A stretch of 64,000 nt of DNA from Agrococcus jejuensis. GTDB taxonomy: Bacteria > Actinomycetota > Actinomycetes > Actinomycetales > Microbacteriaceae. Positions 35,019 to 44,215 of this stretch are shown one piece after another (within the stretch, counting starts at the first letter, position 1; every line of letters begins with the position of its first letter). The stretch is from positions 2,976,001-3,040,000 of the forward strand of contig NZ_LT629695.1 of the NCBI RefSeq assembly GCF_900099705.1. The letters are read 5' to 3'. Both the position numbers and the translations under genes were made by a program. The notes under the pieces were generated by a model. That model made no database searches. It saw nothing but the letters and a program-made list of their open reading frames with translations, and was not told the DNA's origin.

Positions 35019-36329
35019 TCAGTGGAACTGCGCGGTCTCGGTGGAGCCGGCGAGGGCGAGGGTCCCCGAGTCGGGGTTGAGGGCGGAGGCGACGAGGTCG
35101 AACCATCCGGTGCCCACCTCGCGCTGGTGGCGCGTGGCGGTGTAGCCCTGCGACTCGGCAGCGAGCTCGCGCTCCTGCAGGTCGACGTAGGCGGTCATGT
35201 GCTGCTCGGCGTAGCCCTTGGCGAGGTCGAACATCGAGTGGTTGAGCGCGTGGAAGCCGGCCAGGGTGATGAACTGGAACCGGAATCCCATCGCGCCGAG
35301 CTCGCGCTGGAACGACGCGATCTGGTCGTCGTCCAGGTGCTTGCGCCAGTTGAACGACGGCGAGCAGTTGTACGCGAGCAGCTGGTCGGGGAACTCGTCC
35401 TTGATGCCCTCGGCGAAGCGGCGGGCGGTGTCGAGGTCGGGCTTCGACGTCTCCATCCACAGCAGGTCGGCGTACGGGGCGTACGCGCGGCCGCGGGCGA
35501 TGCACGGATCGATCCCGTTCCGCACCTCGTAGAAGCCCTCTGCCGTGCGGCCGCCGGTGAGGAACGGGCGGTCGCGCTCGTCGACGTCGCTCGTGATGAG
35601 CGTCGCCGCCTCGGCGTCGGTGCGAGCCACGATGACGGTGGGCACGCCCTCGACGTCGGAGGCGAGCCGCGCCGCGTTGAGGGTGCGCACGTGCTGCTGC
35701 GTCGGGATGAGCACCTTGCCGCCGAGGTGGCCGCACTTCTTCTCGGACGCGAGCTGGTCCTCCCAGTGCACGCCCGCCGCGCCGGCGGCGATCATGCCGC
35801 GCTGCAGCTCGAACGCGTTGAGCGGACCGCCGAAGCCCGCCTCGGCATCCGCGACGATCGGCACGAGCCAGTCGTCGACCGAGCGGGTGCCCTCGGCGTG
35901 CTCGATCTGGTCGGCGCGCAGCAGGGCGTTGTTGATGCGGCGCACCACGTTCGGCACCGAGTTCGCCGGGTAGAGGCTCTGGTCGGGGTAGGTCTGGCCC
36001 GCGAGGTTCGCGTCGGCGGCGACCTGCCAGCCCGAGAGGTAGATGGCCTCGAGGCCCGCCTTCACCTGCTGCACCGCCTGGTTGCCGGTGAGGGCGCCGA
36101 GCGCGCGCACGGGCTCGGGCTGCTGCAGCCGCTCGAAGAGGCGCTCGGCGCCGCGGCGGGCGAGCGTGCGCTCCTCGACGATCGAGCCGCGCAGCCGCAC
36201 GACGTCGGCGGCCGAGTAGTCGCGGGCGACGCCGGTCCAACGCGTGTCCGCATCCCACTCGAGCTGCAGCGCCGCTGCTGCCTGCTCCTGGGTGTGCTGG
36301 TGCTGGTGCTGGTGCTGGTGCTCGGTCAT
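35019..36329 (-). CDS. aceA: Isocitrate lyase
   Basis: A 436-residue enzyme cleaving isocitrate to glyoxylate and succinate. The active-site loop KKCGHLGGK (residues 197-205, catalytic Cys199) is intact, as are [19 protein letters not shown] and NCSPSFNW. The N-terminus is an unusual His-Gln run (residues 4-12) from a hexanucleotide repeat. GGAGGAGG lies seven bases before the ATG. The gene is divergent from a RamB-type regulator and shares with it a short region holding two direct repeats. Confidence 0.97.
   Translation of the reverse strand: MTEHQHQHQHQHTQEQAAAALQLEWDADTRWTGVARDYSAADVVRLRGSIVEERTLARRGAERLFERLQQPEPVRALGALTGNQAVQQVKAGLEAIYLSGWQVAADANLAGQTYPDQSLYPANSVPNVVRRINNALLRADQIEHAEGTRSVDDWLVPIVADAEAGFGGPLNAFELQRGMIAAGAAGVHWEDQLASEKKCGHLGGKVLIPTQQHVRTLNAARLASDVEGVPTVIVARTDAEAATLITSDVDERDRPFLTGGRTAEGFYEVRNGIDPCIARGRAYAPYADLLWMETSKPDLDTARRFAEGIKDEFPDQLLAYNCSPSFNWRKHLDDDQIASFQRELGAMGFRFQFITLAGFHALNHSMFDLAKGYAEQHMTAYVDLQERELAAESQGYTATRHQREVGTGWFDLVASALNPDSGTLALAGSTETAQFH
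36294..36323. repeat. GTGCTG hexanucleotide tandem repeat
   Basis: Four perfect GTGCTG units plus a fifth with one change lie at the aceA 5' end. They encode alternating His and Gln. Unit gain or loss would keep the frame. Confidence 0.8.
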
Positions 36330-36374
36330 CGATGGCCTCCTCCGTCGGGGTCTGGCACCACTCTCATCGCAGGA

Positions 36375-36419
36375 CTGCACTCCTGGATCGGATTCATCGC
36401 GTGAAGTTCTGCACTCCTG
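36375..36419. promoter_or_regulatory. Direct repeats between aceA and the RamB-type gene
   Basis: CTGCACTCCTG occurs at 36375-36385 and again at 36409-36419. The second copy sits in GAAGTTCTGCACTCC, which resembles the AAAGTTTTGCA-like sites of Corynebacterium RamB. They lie between the divergent aceA and ramB-type starts and are likely binding sites. Confidence 0.55.
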
Positions 36420-36422
36420 CCA

Positions 36423-36428
36423 TATGCT
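36423..36428 (+). promoter_or_regulatory. -10 box (TATGCT) of the RamB-type gene
   Basis: TATGCT ends six bases before the ATG at 36435 and just after the second direct repeat, so a bound regulator could overlap the promoter. Confidence 0.5.
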
Positions 36429-36434
36429 GCAGCG

Positions 36435-37913
36435 ATGACGATGTCGTCCTGGAATCGCTCCACGAGCGCCCCCGAGCCGCCGGATGCCGACGCGACGGAT
36501 CCGCTGCAGCTCGGCAAGGCGATCCGGCACCATCGCAAGGCCGCGGGGCTCACGCTCGACGCGGTGCACGACGCCATCGGCCTCGCACCCTCGCAGCTCT
36601 CGGCGATCGAGACCGGCAAGCGCGAGATCCGCTTCCAGACGCTGCAGCGCCTCGCCGGCCTGCTCGGCGTCTCCCTCGACGCCCTCACGGGCGAGGCGCC
36701 GCCCAGCGAGCGCGCCGCGCGCGAGCTGCGGCTCGAGCGCGCGATGCGGTCGCCGCTGTGGGTGCAGAAGCAGCTGCCCACCATGCGGGTCGGCCCGCGC
36801 ACGCCCGACGACGTGCTCGAGACGATGCTCGCGCTCGTCGACGAGCTCGAGCGGCAGGCGGAGGAGCGCATCGCGACGCCCGAGGAGGCGCGGCGCGCCA
36901 ACGCGCAGCTGCGCGGCGAGATGCGGGCGCGCGACAACCACTTCCCCGAGATCGAGCGCGAGGCCGCCGGCATCCTCGCCGACGTCGGCTACGCGCAGGG
37001 GCCGCTGTCGCAGCACCTCATCGCCGCGATCACCGAGCGTCTCGGCTTCACGGTGCACCACGTCGGCGATCTGCCGCACTCCACGAGGTCGGTCACCGAC
37101 CTCAAGCGCCGCCGCATCTACCTGTCGCGCTCGACGCGCGGCGACCACGATCCGCGCTCCGTGCTGCTGCAGGCGCTCGGCCACCACGTGCTCGGCCACG
37201 ACGTGCCCAGCGACTACGGCGCCTTCCTGCGCCAGCGCGTCGAGACGAACTACTTCGCCGCAGCGCTCCTCATGCCCGAGGCGACGGCCGTGTCGTTCCT
37301 CGCCGACGCGAAGGCCGAGAGGCAGCTCGCCGTCGAGGACCTGCGGGATGCGTTCGCCGTCTCGTACGAGATGGCGGCGCACCGGCTCACGAACCTCGCG
37401 ACGAAGCACCTCGGCATCCCGCTGCACTTCCAGAAGGTGCACGAGTCGGGGATCATCTACAAGGCGTACGAGAACGACGGCGTGACCTTCCCCGCCGACC
37501 ACACGGGCGCGATCGAGGGCCAGCCGGTGTGCAAGCGATGGACGAGCCGCGAGGTCTTCGACGTGCCCGACAAGGTCAACGCGTTCGAGCAGTACACCGA
37601 GACGCCGGCTGGCACGTTCTGGTGCACGGCCATGACGGAGCGCTCGGCGCAGGGGGAGTTCTCGCTGTCGATCGGCGTGCCGTTCGCGCAGGCCCGCTGG
37701 TTCCGCGGCCGGGCGACGAAGGAGCGCTCGGCGTCGCAGTGCCCCGACCCGTCATGCTGCCGCACGCCGCCGACGGAGCTCGCGGATGCGTGGGCCGGCC
37801 AGGCGTGGCCCAGCGCTCGCGCGCACTCGCACCTGCTGGCGGCGCTGCCGCCCGGCGCCTTCCCCGGCGTCGACGAGACCGAGGTCTACACGTTCCTCGC
37901 GGCGCGCGACTGA
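36435..37913 (+). CDS. RamB-type XRE/IrrE-like regulator of acetate metabolism
   Basis: A 492-residue regulator. An XRE helix-turn-helix spans about residues 25-82 ([40 protein letters not shown]). A central ImmA/IrrE-like domain has HVLGH at 251-255, where the HExxH glutamate is replaced, so peptidase activity is unlikely. The C-terminal region has five or six cysteines ([11 protein letters not shown]), typical of short-chain fatty acid regulators of the RamB family. RamB controls aceA and aceB in Corynebacterium, and here it is divergent from aceA. The ATG follows TATGCT by six bases. Confidence 0.85.
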   Translation: MTMSSWNRSTSAPEPPDADATDPLQLGKAIRHHRKAAGLTLDAVHDAIGLAPSQLSAIETGKREIRFQTLQRLAGLLGVSLDALTGEAPPSERAARELRLERAMRSPLWVQKQLPTMRVGPRTPDDVLETMLALVDELERQAEERIATPEEARRANAQLRGEMRARDNHFPEIEREAAGILADVGYAQGPLSQHLIAAITERLGFTVHHVGDLPHSTRSVTDLKRRRIYLSRSTRGDHDPRSVLLQALGHHVLGHDVPSDYGAFLRQRVETNYFAAALLMPEATAVSFLADAKAERQLAVEDLRDAFAVSYEMAAHRLTNLATKHLGIPLHFQKVHESGIIYKAYENDGVTFPADHTGAIEGQPVCKRWTSREVFDVPDKVNAFEQYTETPAGTFWCTAMTERSAQGEFSLSIGVPFAQARWFRGRATKERSASQCPDPSCCRTPPTELADAWAGQAWPSARAHSHLLAALPPGAFPGVDETEVYTFLAARD

Positions 37914-37941
37914 TCAGCTCCCCGCGGGCTGTTCGCGCATT

Positions 37942-37998
37942 GCAGGCGATCAGGGGTGGCAGAGGGGTATCTTCCCTCCGACCCCCGTGATCGCCTGC
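37942..37998. terminator. Long hairpin after the RamB-type gene
   Basis: GCAGGCGATCA at the left and TGATCGCCTGC at the right pair perfectly, extended by a G/C run with one bulge. It lies between two convergent genes. Confidence 0.6.
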
Positions 37999-38029
37999 GA
38001 AACGCAGACGACCGTCCCCTCAGACGCGA

Positions 38030-38066
38030 GAGAGCCCGCCGTCACCAGCGGTGACGACGGGCTCTC
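38030..38066. terminator. Hairpin at the end of kgd
   Basis: GAGAGCCCG and CGGGCTCTC plus CGTCACC and GGTGACG form a two-part stem with one mismatch and a 3-base loop, 14 bases after the kgd stop. Confidence 0.65.
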
Positions 38067-38079
38067 GACGCGGCAGGCG

Positions 38080-41000
38080 TCAGGCGCCCAGCGCCTCGTC
38101 GAGGATCTGCGCCAGCTCGGCGGCCGAGCGCTTCGGGGAGCCCGTCGCGGGGCTCGCCGACGCGGCACGACCGATGGCGCGCAGCGTGCGGCCGTGGTGC
38201 AGGTGGCGCGGCAGCGTGTAGTGCACCGATGGCCATGCGCCCTGGTTGAGCGGCTCCTCCTGCACCCACACGAGCTCGGCGCCGTCGTAGCGGTCGAGCG
38301 CGGCGTTGAGGGCGTCGACGTCGAGCGGGTACAGCTGCTCGAGGCGCACGAGCGCCACGTCGTCGATCTCGCGCTTCGCCATCTCGGTCGCGATGTCGTA
38401 GTGGATCTTGCCCGAGTGGATGAGCACGCGGCGCACCTTCGACGAGTCCACCTTCGCGTCGTCGATGACGGGCTGGAAGGTGCCGGTCTCGAAGTCCTCG
38501 ACCGGGCTCACCGCGTCGCGCAGACGCAGCATCGCCTTGGGCGTGAACACGATGAGCGGACGACGCGGGCGCTGGTACGCCTGGCGACGCAGCAGGTGGA
38601 AGTACGACGCGGGCGTCGACGGACGCGCGATGATCATGTTCTGCTCGGCAGCGAGCTGCAGGAAGCGCTCGATGCGCGCCGACGAGTGGTCGGGTCCCGC
38701 ACCCTCGTAGCCGTGCGGCAGCAGCAGCGTCAGCGACGAGAACTGGTTCCACTTCTGCTCGGCGCTCGAGAGGAACTCGTCGACGACGATCTGCGCGCCG
38801 TTCACGAAGTCGCCGAACTGCGCCTCCCACAGCACGAGCGCGTCGGGGCGCTCGACCGAGTAGCCGTACTCGAACGCCATCGCGGCGTACTCCGACAGCA
38901 GGGAGTCGTAGATCGACAGACGCGCCTGGTCCTCGGAGAGGTTCGCGAGCGGCAGCCACTCCTGGCCGTTCACCTTGTCGTGCATGACGGCGTGGCGCGA
39001 CACGAACGTGCCACGGCGGGCATCCTGGCCAGCCATGCGCACCGCCGTGCCCTCCATGAGCAGCGAGCCCAGGGCGAGCAGCTCGCCGAACGCCCAGTCG
39101 ACGCCGCCATTGCGGCTCATGTCGAGGCGCTTCTTCAGCACCTGCTGCACCTTGGTGTGCACCGTGAAGCCCTCGGGCGAGTTCGCGTGCGCGTCGCCGA
39201 TCGCCTCGATCGCAGCGCGCGAGATGCCGGTGTCGGCGGGCGTGCCGACCATCGTGGCCTCGGGCGTCTGCGTCGGGATGGGCATCGAGCCCGTCGCGGC
39301 GGCGTGGGTCTCCATGAACGCGCGCTCGAGGCGGTCCTGGAAGTCCTTCTGCGCGTCCTCGTACTCGTCCTCGGTGATGTCGCCGCGACCCACGAGGTTC
39401 TCGGCGTACAGCGTGCGCACCGAGCGCTTGCGCTCGATGAGCGAGTACATGAGCGGCTGCGTCATCGTGGGGTCGTCGCCCTCGTTGTGCCCGCGGCGGC
39501 GGTACGTGATGAGGTCGATGACGACGTCGCGCTTGAACTCCTCGCGGTACTGGAACGCCAGCTCCGCGACGCGCACGACGGCCTCGGGGTCGTCGCCGTT
39601 CACGTGGAACACGGGGGCGCCGATCGCCTTGGCGATGTCGGTCGAGTAGATCGACGAGCGCGACTCCGACGGCGGGGTCGTGAAGCCGATCTGGTTGTTG
39701 ACGACGAGGTGCACCGTGCCGCCGGTCGTGTAGCCGCGCAGCTGCGACAGCTGCAGCGTCTCGAACACGACGCCCTGGCCCGCCATGGCGGCGTCGCCGT
39801 GCACGAGCACGGGCAGCACCGAGCGACGACCGTCGCCGATGCGGTCCTGCTTCGCGCGGGCGATGCCCTCGAGCACGCCGTTGACGGCCTCGAGGTGCGA
39901 CGGGTTCGCGGCGAGGTACACGGGGATCTCGGAGCCGTCGGCAGCCACGAAGGTGCCCTCGGTGCCGAGGTGGTACTTCACGTCGCCCGAGCCCTGCATG
40001 ACGGCGGCGCCCTCGAACTCCTGGAAGATCTGGCCGTACGTCTTGCCCGCGATGTTCGTGAGCACGTTGAGGCGGCCGCGGTGCGGCATGCCGATCACGA
40101 CCTCCTCGAGGCTCGCCTCCGCAGCGCCCTGGATGAGCGCGTCGAGGAAGGCGATCATCGACTCGGAGCCCTCGAGCGAGAAGCGCTTCTGGCCGACGTA
40201 CTTCGTCTGCAGGAACGTCTCGAACGCCTCGGCCTCGTTGAGCTTGCGCAGGATGCGCATCTGCTCGTCGTGCGTCGGCTTGACGTACGGCACCTCGAGG
40301 TGGTCCTGGAACCACTTGCGCTGCGCCGGGTCGGCGATGTGCATGTACTCGACGCCCATCGTGCGGCAGTACGTGTCGCGCAGCACGCCGAGCACGTCGC
40401 GCAACTGCGCCGAGCGCCGGCCGCCGAAGCCGCCGGTGACGAACTCGCGGTCGAGGTCCCAGAACGACAGGCCGTGCTGCTCGATCTCGAGGTCGGGGTG
40501 CGTGCGCTGCACGTACTCGAGCGGGTCGATGTCGGCCATGAGGTGGCCGCGCACGCGGTACGAGTTGATGAGCTGCGCGACGCGAGTCTGCTTCGACAGC
40601 TCGTCGGACTCGTGCACCGAGACGTCCTGCGCCCACGCGATCGGCTTGTAGGGGATGCGGAGGTCGGCGAAGATGCCCTCGTAGAAGCCGTCCTGGCCCT
40701 GCAGCAGGGCGTGCACGACCTTCAGGTACTCGCCGGAGCCCGCGCCCTGGATGACCCGGTGGTCGTACGTCGACGTCAGCGTGATCGTCTTGCCGATGCC
40801 CGCATCCGCGAGACGCTCGACGCTCGCACCCTGGAACTCGGCCGGGTAGTCGAGCGCGCCGGCGCCGATGATGCATCCCTGGCCCTGCATGAGGCGCGGC
40901 ACGGAGTGCACGGTGCCGATGCCGCCGGGGTTCGTGAGCGAGATCGTCGTGCCTGCGAAGTCGCCGGCCTCGAGCTTGTTCGCACGAGCCTTCTTCACGA

Positions 41001-41859
41001 GCTGCTCGTACGCGCCGATGAACTCCGCGAAGTCCATCGTGTCGGCCTGCTTGATGCTCGGCACCAGCAGGGCGCGCGTGCCGTCGGGCTTCGGCAGGTC
41101 GATCGCGATGCCGAGGTTGACGTGCGGATGCGCGACGAGCGACGGCTTGCCGTCCACCTCGGCGTACGACACGTTCTGGCTCGGGAACGCCTTGAGCGCC
41201 TGCACGAGCGCGTAGCCGATGAGGTGCGTGAACGAGATCTTGCCGCCGCGCGTCCTGCGCAGGTGGTTGTTGATCACGATGCGCTGGTCGATCATGAGCT
41301 TCGCGGGCACCGTGCGCACCGACGTGGCGGTCGGCACGGCCAGCGAGAGGTCCATGTTGTGGGCGAGCGCCTTCGGCATGCCGCGCAGCGGCGTGACGGT
41401 GGGCTCGTCGGCCTTCGACTCGGCCTTCGCGTCTGCCTTGTCGCGGTCGGCGGGGACCGGCGCGGGCTTCGCGGGGGTCTTCGTCGTGCGCGCGGCGATC
41501 GTGCCGTCGGGTCGCTGCGCCGGCTTCGCCGGTGCCGGGGGAGCGGGCGGTGCCGACTGCGCGGGGGCCGCGCCGGCGTTGGCCGGAGCCGCGGGGGCCG
41601 CGCTCGGCGCCGTCGGCGCCGAGGGGGCGGCGGGCGGCGGTGGCGGGGTCGCCGGCTGCGCGGGAGGCGCTGCGGGCGTCTCAGCCACGGGCGGCGCCGT
41701 GGTCGTCGCGGTGGTGGTGCCGCCTCCCAGCTGCGCTGCATAGCGCTCCAGGATCGGCCACCAGGACTGGGCCACCTTCGACCTGTCCTGCTTGAAGAGC
41801 TCGTACTGCTCCTCCACCAGCCATTCGTTCGCTCCGAAGTCGCTGCTCGCGGCTGCCAC
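38080..41859 (-). CDS. kgd: Multifunctional 2-oxoglutarate decarboxylase/dehydrogenase E1-E2 (Kgd)
   Basis: A 1259-residue fusion found in actinobacteria. The N-terminal E1 leader (FGANEWLVEEQYELF) is followed by a Pro/Ala/Lys-rich linker (about 45-155), an E2-type succinyltransferase domain ending TYDHRVIQGAGSGEYL, and then the thiamine-diphosphate E1 part with GMPHRGRLNVL, HNEGDDP and VSPVEDFETG. It feeds the TCA cycle. The GTG at 41859 with GAAGG just upstream gives the usual AAASSDFG start; a TAGGAT box at 41921-41926 overlaps the more distant ATG at 41922, arguing against that start. Confidence 0.94.
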   Translation of the reverse strand: MAAASSDFGANEWLVEEQYELFKQDRSKVAQSWWPILERYAAQLGGGTTTATTTAPPVAETPAAPPAQPATPPPPPAAPSAPTAPSAAPAAPANAGAAPAQSAPPAPPAPAKPAQRPDGTIAARTTKTPAKPAPVPADRDKADAKAESKADEPTVTPLRGMPKALAHNMDLSLAVPTATSVRTVPAKLMIDQRIVINNHLRRTRGGKISFTHLIGYALVQALKAFPSQNVSYAEVDGKPSLVAHPHVNLGIAIDLPKPDGTRALLVPSIKQADTMDFAEFIGAYEQLVKKARANKLEAGDFAGTTISLTNPGGIGTVHSVPRLMQGQGCIIGAGALDYPAEFQGASVERLADAGIGKTITLTSTYDHRVIQGAGSGEYLKVVHALLQGQDGFYEGIFADLRIPYKPIAWAQDVSVHESDELSKQTRVAQLINSYRVRGHLMADIDPLEYVQRTHPDLEIEQHGLSFWDLDREFVTGGFGGRRSAQLRDVLGVLRDTYCRTMGVEYMHIADPAQRKWFQDHLEVPYVKPTHDEQMRILRKLNEAEAFETFLQTKYVGQKRFSLEGSESMIAFLDALIQGAAEASLEEVVIGMPHRGRLNVLTNIAGKTYGQIFQEFEGAAVMQGSGDVKYHLGTEGTFVAADGSEIPVYLAANPSHLEAVNGVLEGIARAKQDRIGDGRRSVLPVLVHGDAAMAGQGVVFETLQLSQLRGYTTGGTVHLVVNNQIGFTTPPSESRSSIYSTDIAKAIGAPVFHVNGDDPEAVVRVAELAFQYREEFKRDVVIDLITYRRRGHNEGDDPTMTQPLMYSLIERKRSVRTLYAENLVGRGDITEDEYEDAQKDFQDRLERAFMETHAAATGSMPIPTQTPEATMVGTPADTGISRAAIEAIGDAHANSPEGFTVHTKVQQVLKKRLDMSRNGGVDWAFGELLALGSLLMEGTAVRMAGQDARRGTFVSRHAVMHDKVNGQEWLPLANLSEDQARLSIYDSLLSEYAAMAFEYGYSVERPDALVLWEAQFGDFVNGAQIVVDEFLSSAEQKWNQFSSLTLLLPHGYEGAGPDHSSARIERFLQLAAEQNMIIARPSTPASYFHLLRRQAYQRPRRPLIVFTPKAMLRLRDAVSPVEDFETGTFQPVIDDAKVDSSKVRRVLIHSGKIHYDIATEMAKREIDDVALVRLEQLYPLDVDALNAALDRYDGAELVWVQEEPLNQGAWPSVHYTLPRHLHHGRTLRAIGRAASASPATGSPKRSAAELAQILDEALGA

Positions 41860-41920
41860 GGATCCTTCGCCTCTTCTCACCGGGGGCATGCTTGCGTGTC
41901 GGTCATCGACACCGTCGTCC

Positions 41921-41926
41921 ATCCTA
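41921..41926 (-). promoter_or_regulatory. -10 box (TAGGAT) of kgd
   Basis: TAGGAT on the minus strand lies 61 bases before the GTG chosen as start, leaving a leader with a ribosome-binding site. Confidence 0.4.
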
Positions 41927-41965
41927 CGCGCCGAAGATGGCGCTGGGTGCCTTCTGGAGGTTGTG

Positions 41966-42472
41966 TCAACGCGCGAGGCCGAGCGCGACGAGGTCGACCC
42001 CCGCCGCCTCGACCGCGAGCATCACGACCTCGCGTCGCCAGACGACGCGCGGCTCGAACTGCAGCGGCATCGACGCCTCCGTCGGCGTGCGGTTGCCCTT
42101 GCGGCCGTTGCAGTCGACGCACGCCGTGATCGTGTTGAGCCACGTCGACTCGCCGCCTCGCGACACCGGCTGGATGTGGTCGATCGTCGAGCCCGCGCTG
42201 CCGCAGTAGGCGCAGCGTCGGCGGTCGCGCTCGAGCACGCCGCGGCGCGTCCAGGGCATGCGATCGTACATGCGCGTGTGCGGCACGGCGACGTAGTCGT
42301 TGAAGACGACGACCTTCGGCACCGGCATCTCGAAGCTCTCGGAGCGGATCGTGCCCTCGGACGCGAGCATGATCTGCGCGCGCTCCTTCACCACGAAGGC
42401 GACAGCGCGCTGCAGGGAAGCGACGCCGATCGGCTCGAGCGTCGCGTTCAGCACCACCACCTGGGCCTGCAT
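41966..42472 (-). CDS. HNH endonuclease family protein
   Basis: A 168-residue protein. Zinc ligands CAYC and CVDC flank the HNH core STIDHIQPVSRGGESTWLNTITAC with NGRKGN after it, so the His-Asn-His site appears complete. The N-terminal VVVLNATLEPIGVASLQRAV is shared by a widespread chromosomal group of actinobacterial HNH proteins of unknown role, so it is not clearly mobile. AAGGAGG precedes the ATG. Confidence 0.88.
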   Translation of the reverse strand: MQAQVVVLNATLEPIGVASLQRAVAFVVKERAQIMLASEGTIRSESFEMPVPKVVVFNDYVAVPHTRMYDRMPWTRRGVLERDRRRCAYCGSAGSTIDHIQPVSRGGESTWLNTITACVDCNGRKGNRTPTEASMPLQFEPRVVWRREVVMLAVEAAGVDLVALGLAR

Positions 42473-42598
42473 CGCGCCTCCTTGACCCCATCGTGCACCA
42501 CGAAGGGTTCGGAATCACGGCATTGCGCGGATGCGTTCACGGCGTGTTCACCGGGCGTGTCCCCTTCGCGACGGTCGGGGGACGTCGGTGGTGCCGCC

Positions 42599-42604
42599 TA
42601 GCGT
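42599..42604 (+). promoter_or_regulatory. -10 box (TAGCGT) of the Pol I-like gene
   Basis: TAGCGT ends seven bases before the GTG at 42612 and fixes that start. Confidence 0.5.
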
Positions 42605-42611
42605 GGGAGCC

Positions 42612-44162
42612 GTGGATGCGGTGATCGCGCCGGTCGGCGACGCATGGGAGGTCGCGGTCGTCGGCGACGACGGCGCCGTGCGCGACCGTCGCACGATCGA
42701 CGATCTGCCGGCCGCGGTCGCCGCGCTCGAGCCCGAGCGGCCGCGCTGGGTGTGGCAGGACTCGACGCGCGTCGCGCCCGTGCTGCTCGCCGCGGGCGTC
42801 GCCGTCGAGCGGGCGCGCGACCTGCGCCTGAGCCACCGCATCCTGGCCGACGCCGGCCGCATGCCGCTCGACGCGCGCTGGCTGCGGCGGCTGCGCGCAC
42901 CCGACGGCGCGCTGTTCTCGATGGACGAGGCACCCGAGCCCGTCGACGCGCTCATCGCCGAGCTCGCGCGGCAGGAGGCCGCGGTCGGCGACGACGCGTC
43001 GCTGCGCCTGCTGCTCGGCGCCGAGTCGACGGGCGCGCTCATCGCCGAGGAGCTGCTGCACGTGGGCCTGCCGTGGTCGTCGGCCGAGCACGACCGGCTG
43101 CTCGCCGACGCGCTCGGTCCGCGGCCGATGGCGGGCCGGCCCGCGCTGCTGCAGGCGCTCGCCGACGACGTCGACCGCATCCTCGGCCACCGCGTGAGCA
43201 TCGACTCGGCCCCCGAGCTGCTGCGCGCGCTGCGCGGCGCCGGCCTCGACGTGCGCTCGACGTCGCGGTGGGAGCTGCGCGAGATCGACCATCCCGTCGT
43301 CGAGCCGCTCATCGCCTACAAGCGGCTCTACCGGCTGTGGACCGCGAACGGGTGGCAGTGGGCGGACGAGTGGGTGCGCGACGGGCGGTTCCACGCCGAG
43401 TACGTGCCCGCGGGCGTCGTCACGGGTCGATGGGCGACGGCGGGCGGCGGCGCGATGCAGATCGCGAAGCAGGTGCGCGGCGCCGTCGTCGCCGATCCTG
43501 GCTGGCGGCTCGTCGTGGCTGACGCGGCCCAGCTCGAGCCGCGCGTGCTCGCGGCCATGGCCCGCGACGAGGCGCTCGCCGAGGCCGCCGTCGGCGACCT
43601 CTACGAGGGCCTCGTCGACGACGGCGTCGTCGAGTCGCGGCCCAAGGCGAAGGTCGCGATGCTCGGCGCGCTCTACGGCGGCACCTCGGGCGACTCCGGC
43701 AGGCTCGTGCCCGCGCTGCGGCGCGCGTACCCGCGGGCCATGCGCGTCGTCGACGACGCGGCGACGACGGGGGAGCGCGGCGGCGTCGTGCGCACGTGGC
43801 TCGGCCGCACGAGCGCGCCGATGCCGCCCGCGCGCTCGGGGATCGCCGACCGGGATGCCGTGTCGCGCGAACGCGCGTGGGGCCGCTTCACGCGCAACTT
43901 CGTCGTGCAGGGCTCGGCCGCCGAGTGGGCGCTGTGCTGGATGGCGCTCCTGCGTCGCAGCCTGCGTGCGGGCGGCGGCGAGCTCGTGTACTTCCTGCAC
44001 GACGAGGTCATCGTGCACGCCCCGGCCGAGCGCGCTGAGGCCGTCGCCGACGAGATCCGTGCGGCCGCGGCGGGCGCCGGCCGCATGCTCTTCGGATCGT
44101 TCCCCATCACGTTCCCCGTCGACGCACGCATCGTCGGCGACTACGGCGCCGCGAACGACTGA
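42612..44162 (+). CDS. DNA polymerase I-like (family A) polymerase with degenerate exonuclease domain
   Basis: A 516-residue family A polymerase, much shorter than PolA. The polymerase motifs are visible: motif A VVADAAQLEPRVLA, motif B RPKAKVAMLGALYGGTSG and motif C FLHDEVIVHAP. The N-terminal 170 residues look like the 3'-5' exonuclease fold but the catalytic acidic motifs are not recognisable, and no 5' nuclease is present. Such second Pol I-like proteins are common in actinobacteria with an unclear repair role. Confidence 0.85.
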   Translation: MDAVIAPVGDAWEVAVVGDDGAVRDRRTIDDLPAAVAALEPERPRWVWQDSTRVAPVLLAAGVAVERARDLRLSHRILADAGRMPLDARWLRRLRAPDGALFSMDEAPEPVDALIAELARQEAAVGDDASLRLLLGAESTGALIAEELLHVGLPWSSAEHDRLLADALGPRPMAGRPALLQALADDVDRILGHRVSIDSAPELLRALRGAGLDVRSTSRWELREIDHPVVEPLIAYKRLYRLWTANGWQWADEWVRDGRFHAEYVPAGVVTGRWATAGGGAMQIAKQVRGAVVADPGWRLVVADAAQLEPRVLAAMARDEALAEAAVGDLYEGLVDDGVVESRPKAKVAMLGALYGGTSGDSGRLVPALRRAYPRAMRVVDDAATTGERGGVVRTWLGRTSAPMPPARSGIADRDAVSRERAWGRFTRNFVVQGSAAEWALCWMALLRRSLRAGGGELVYFLHDEVIVHAPAERAEAVADEIRAAAAGAGRMLFGSFPITFPVDARIVGDYGAAND

Positions 44163-44203
44163 CGCCCGTGGCGGACACGCGCCTCGCGCGAGCGCGCGCG
44201 GCG

Positions 44204-44209
44204 TAGCGT
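44204..44209 (+). promoter_or_regulatory. -10 box (TAGCGT) of guaB1
   Basis: TAGCGT ends six bases before the ATG at 44216. The intervening GGAGGC could also act as a ribosome-binding site if transcription started earlier. Confidence 0.45.
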
Positions 44210-44215
44210 GGAGGC

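Noticed and set aside
36294-36323. Short tandem repeat considered as CRISPR-like
   Set aside because: Units are 6 bp, without spacers, and code for His-Gln. No CRISPR array or cas gene is seen in the window.
37786-42129. 1447-codon frame on the plus strand
   Set aside because: It is a shadow of kgd on the opposite strand with no recognisable domain.
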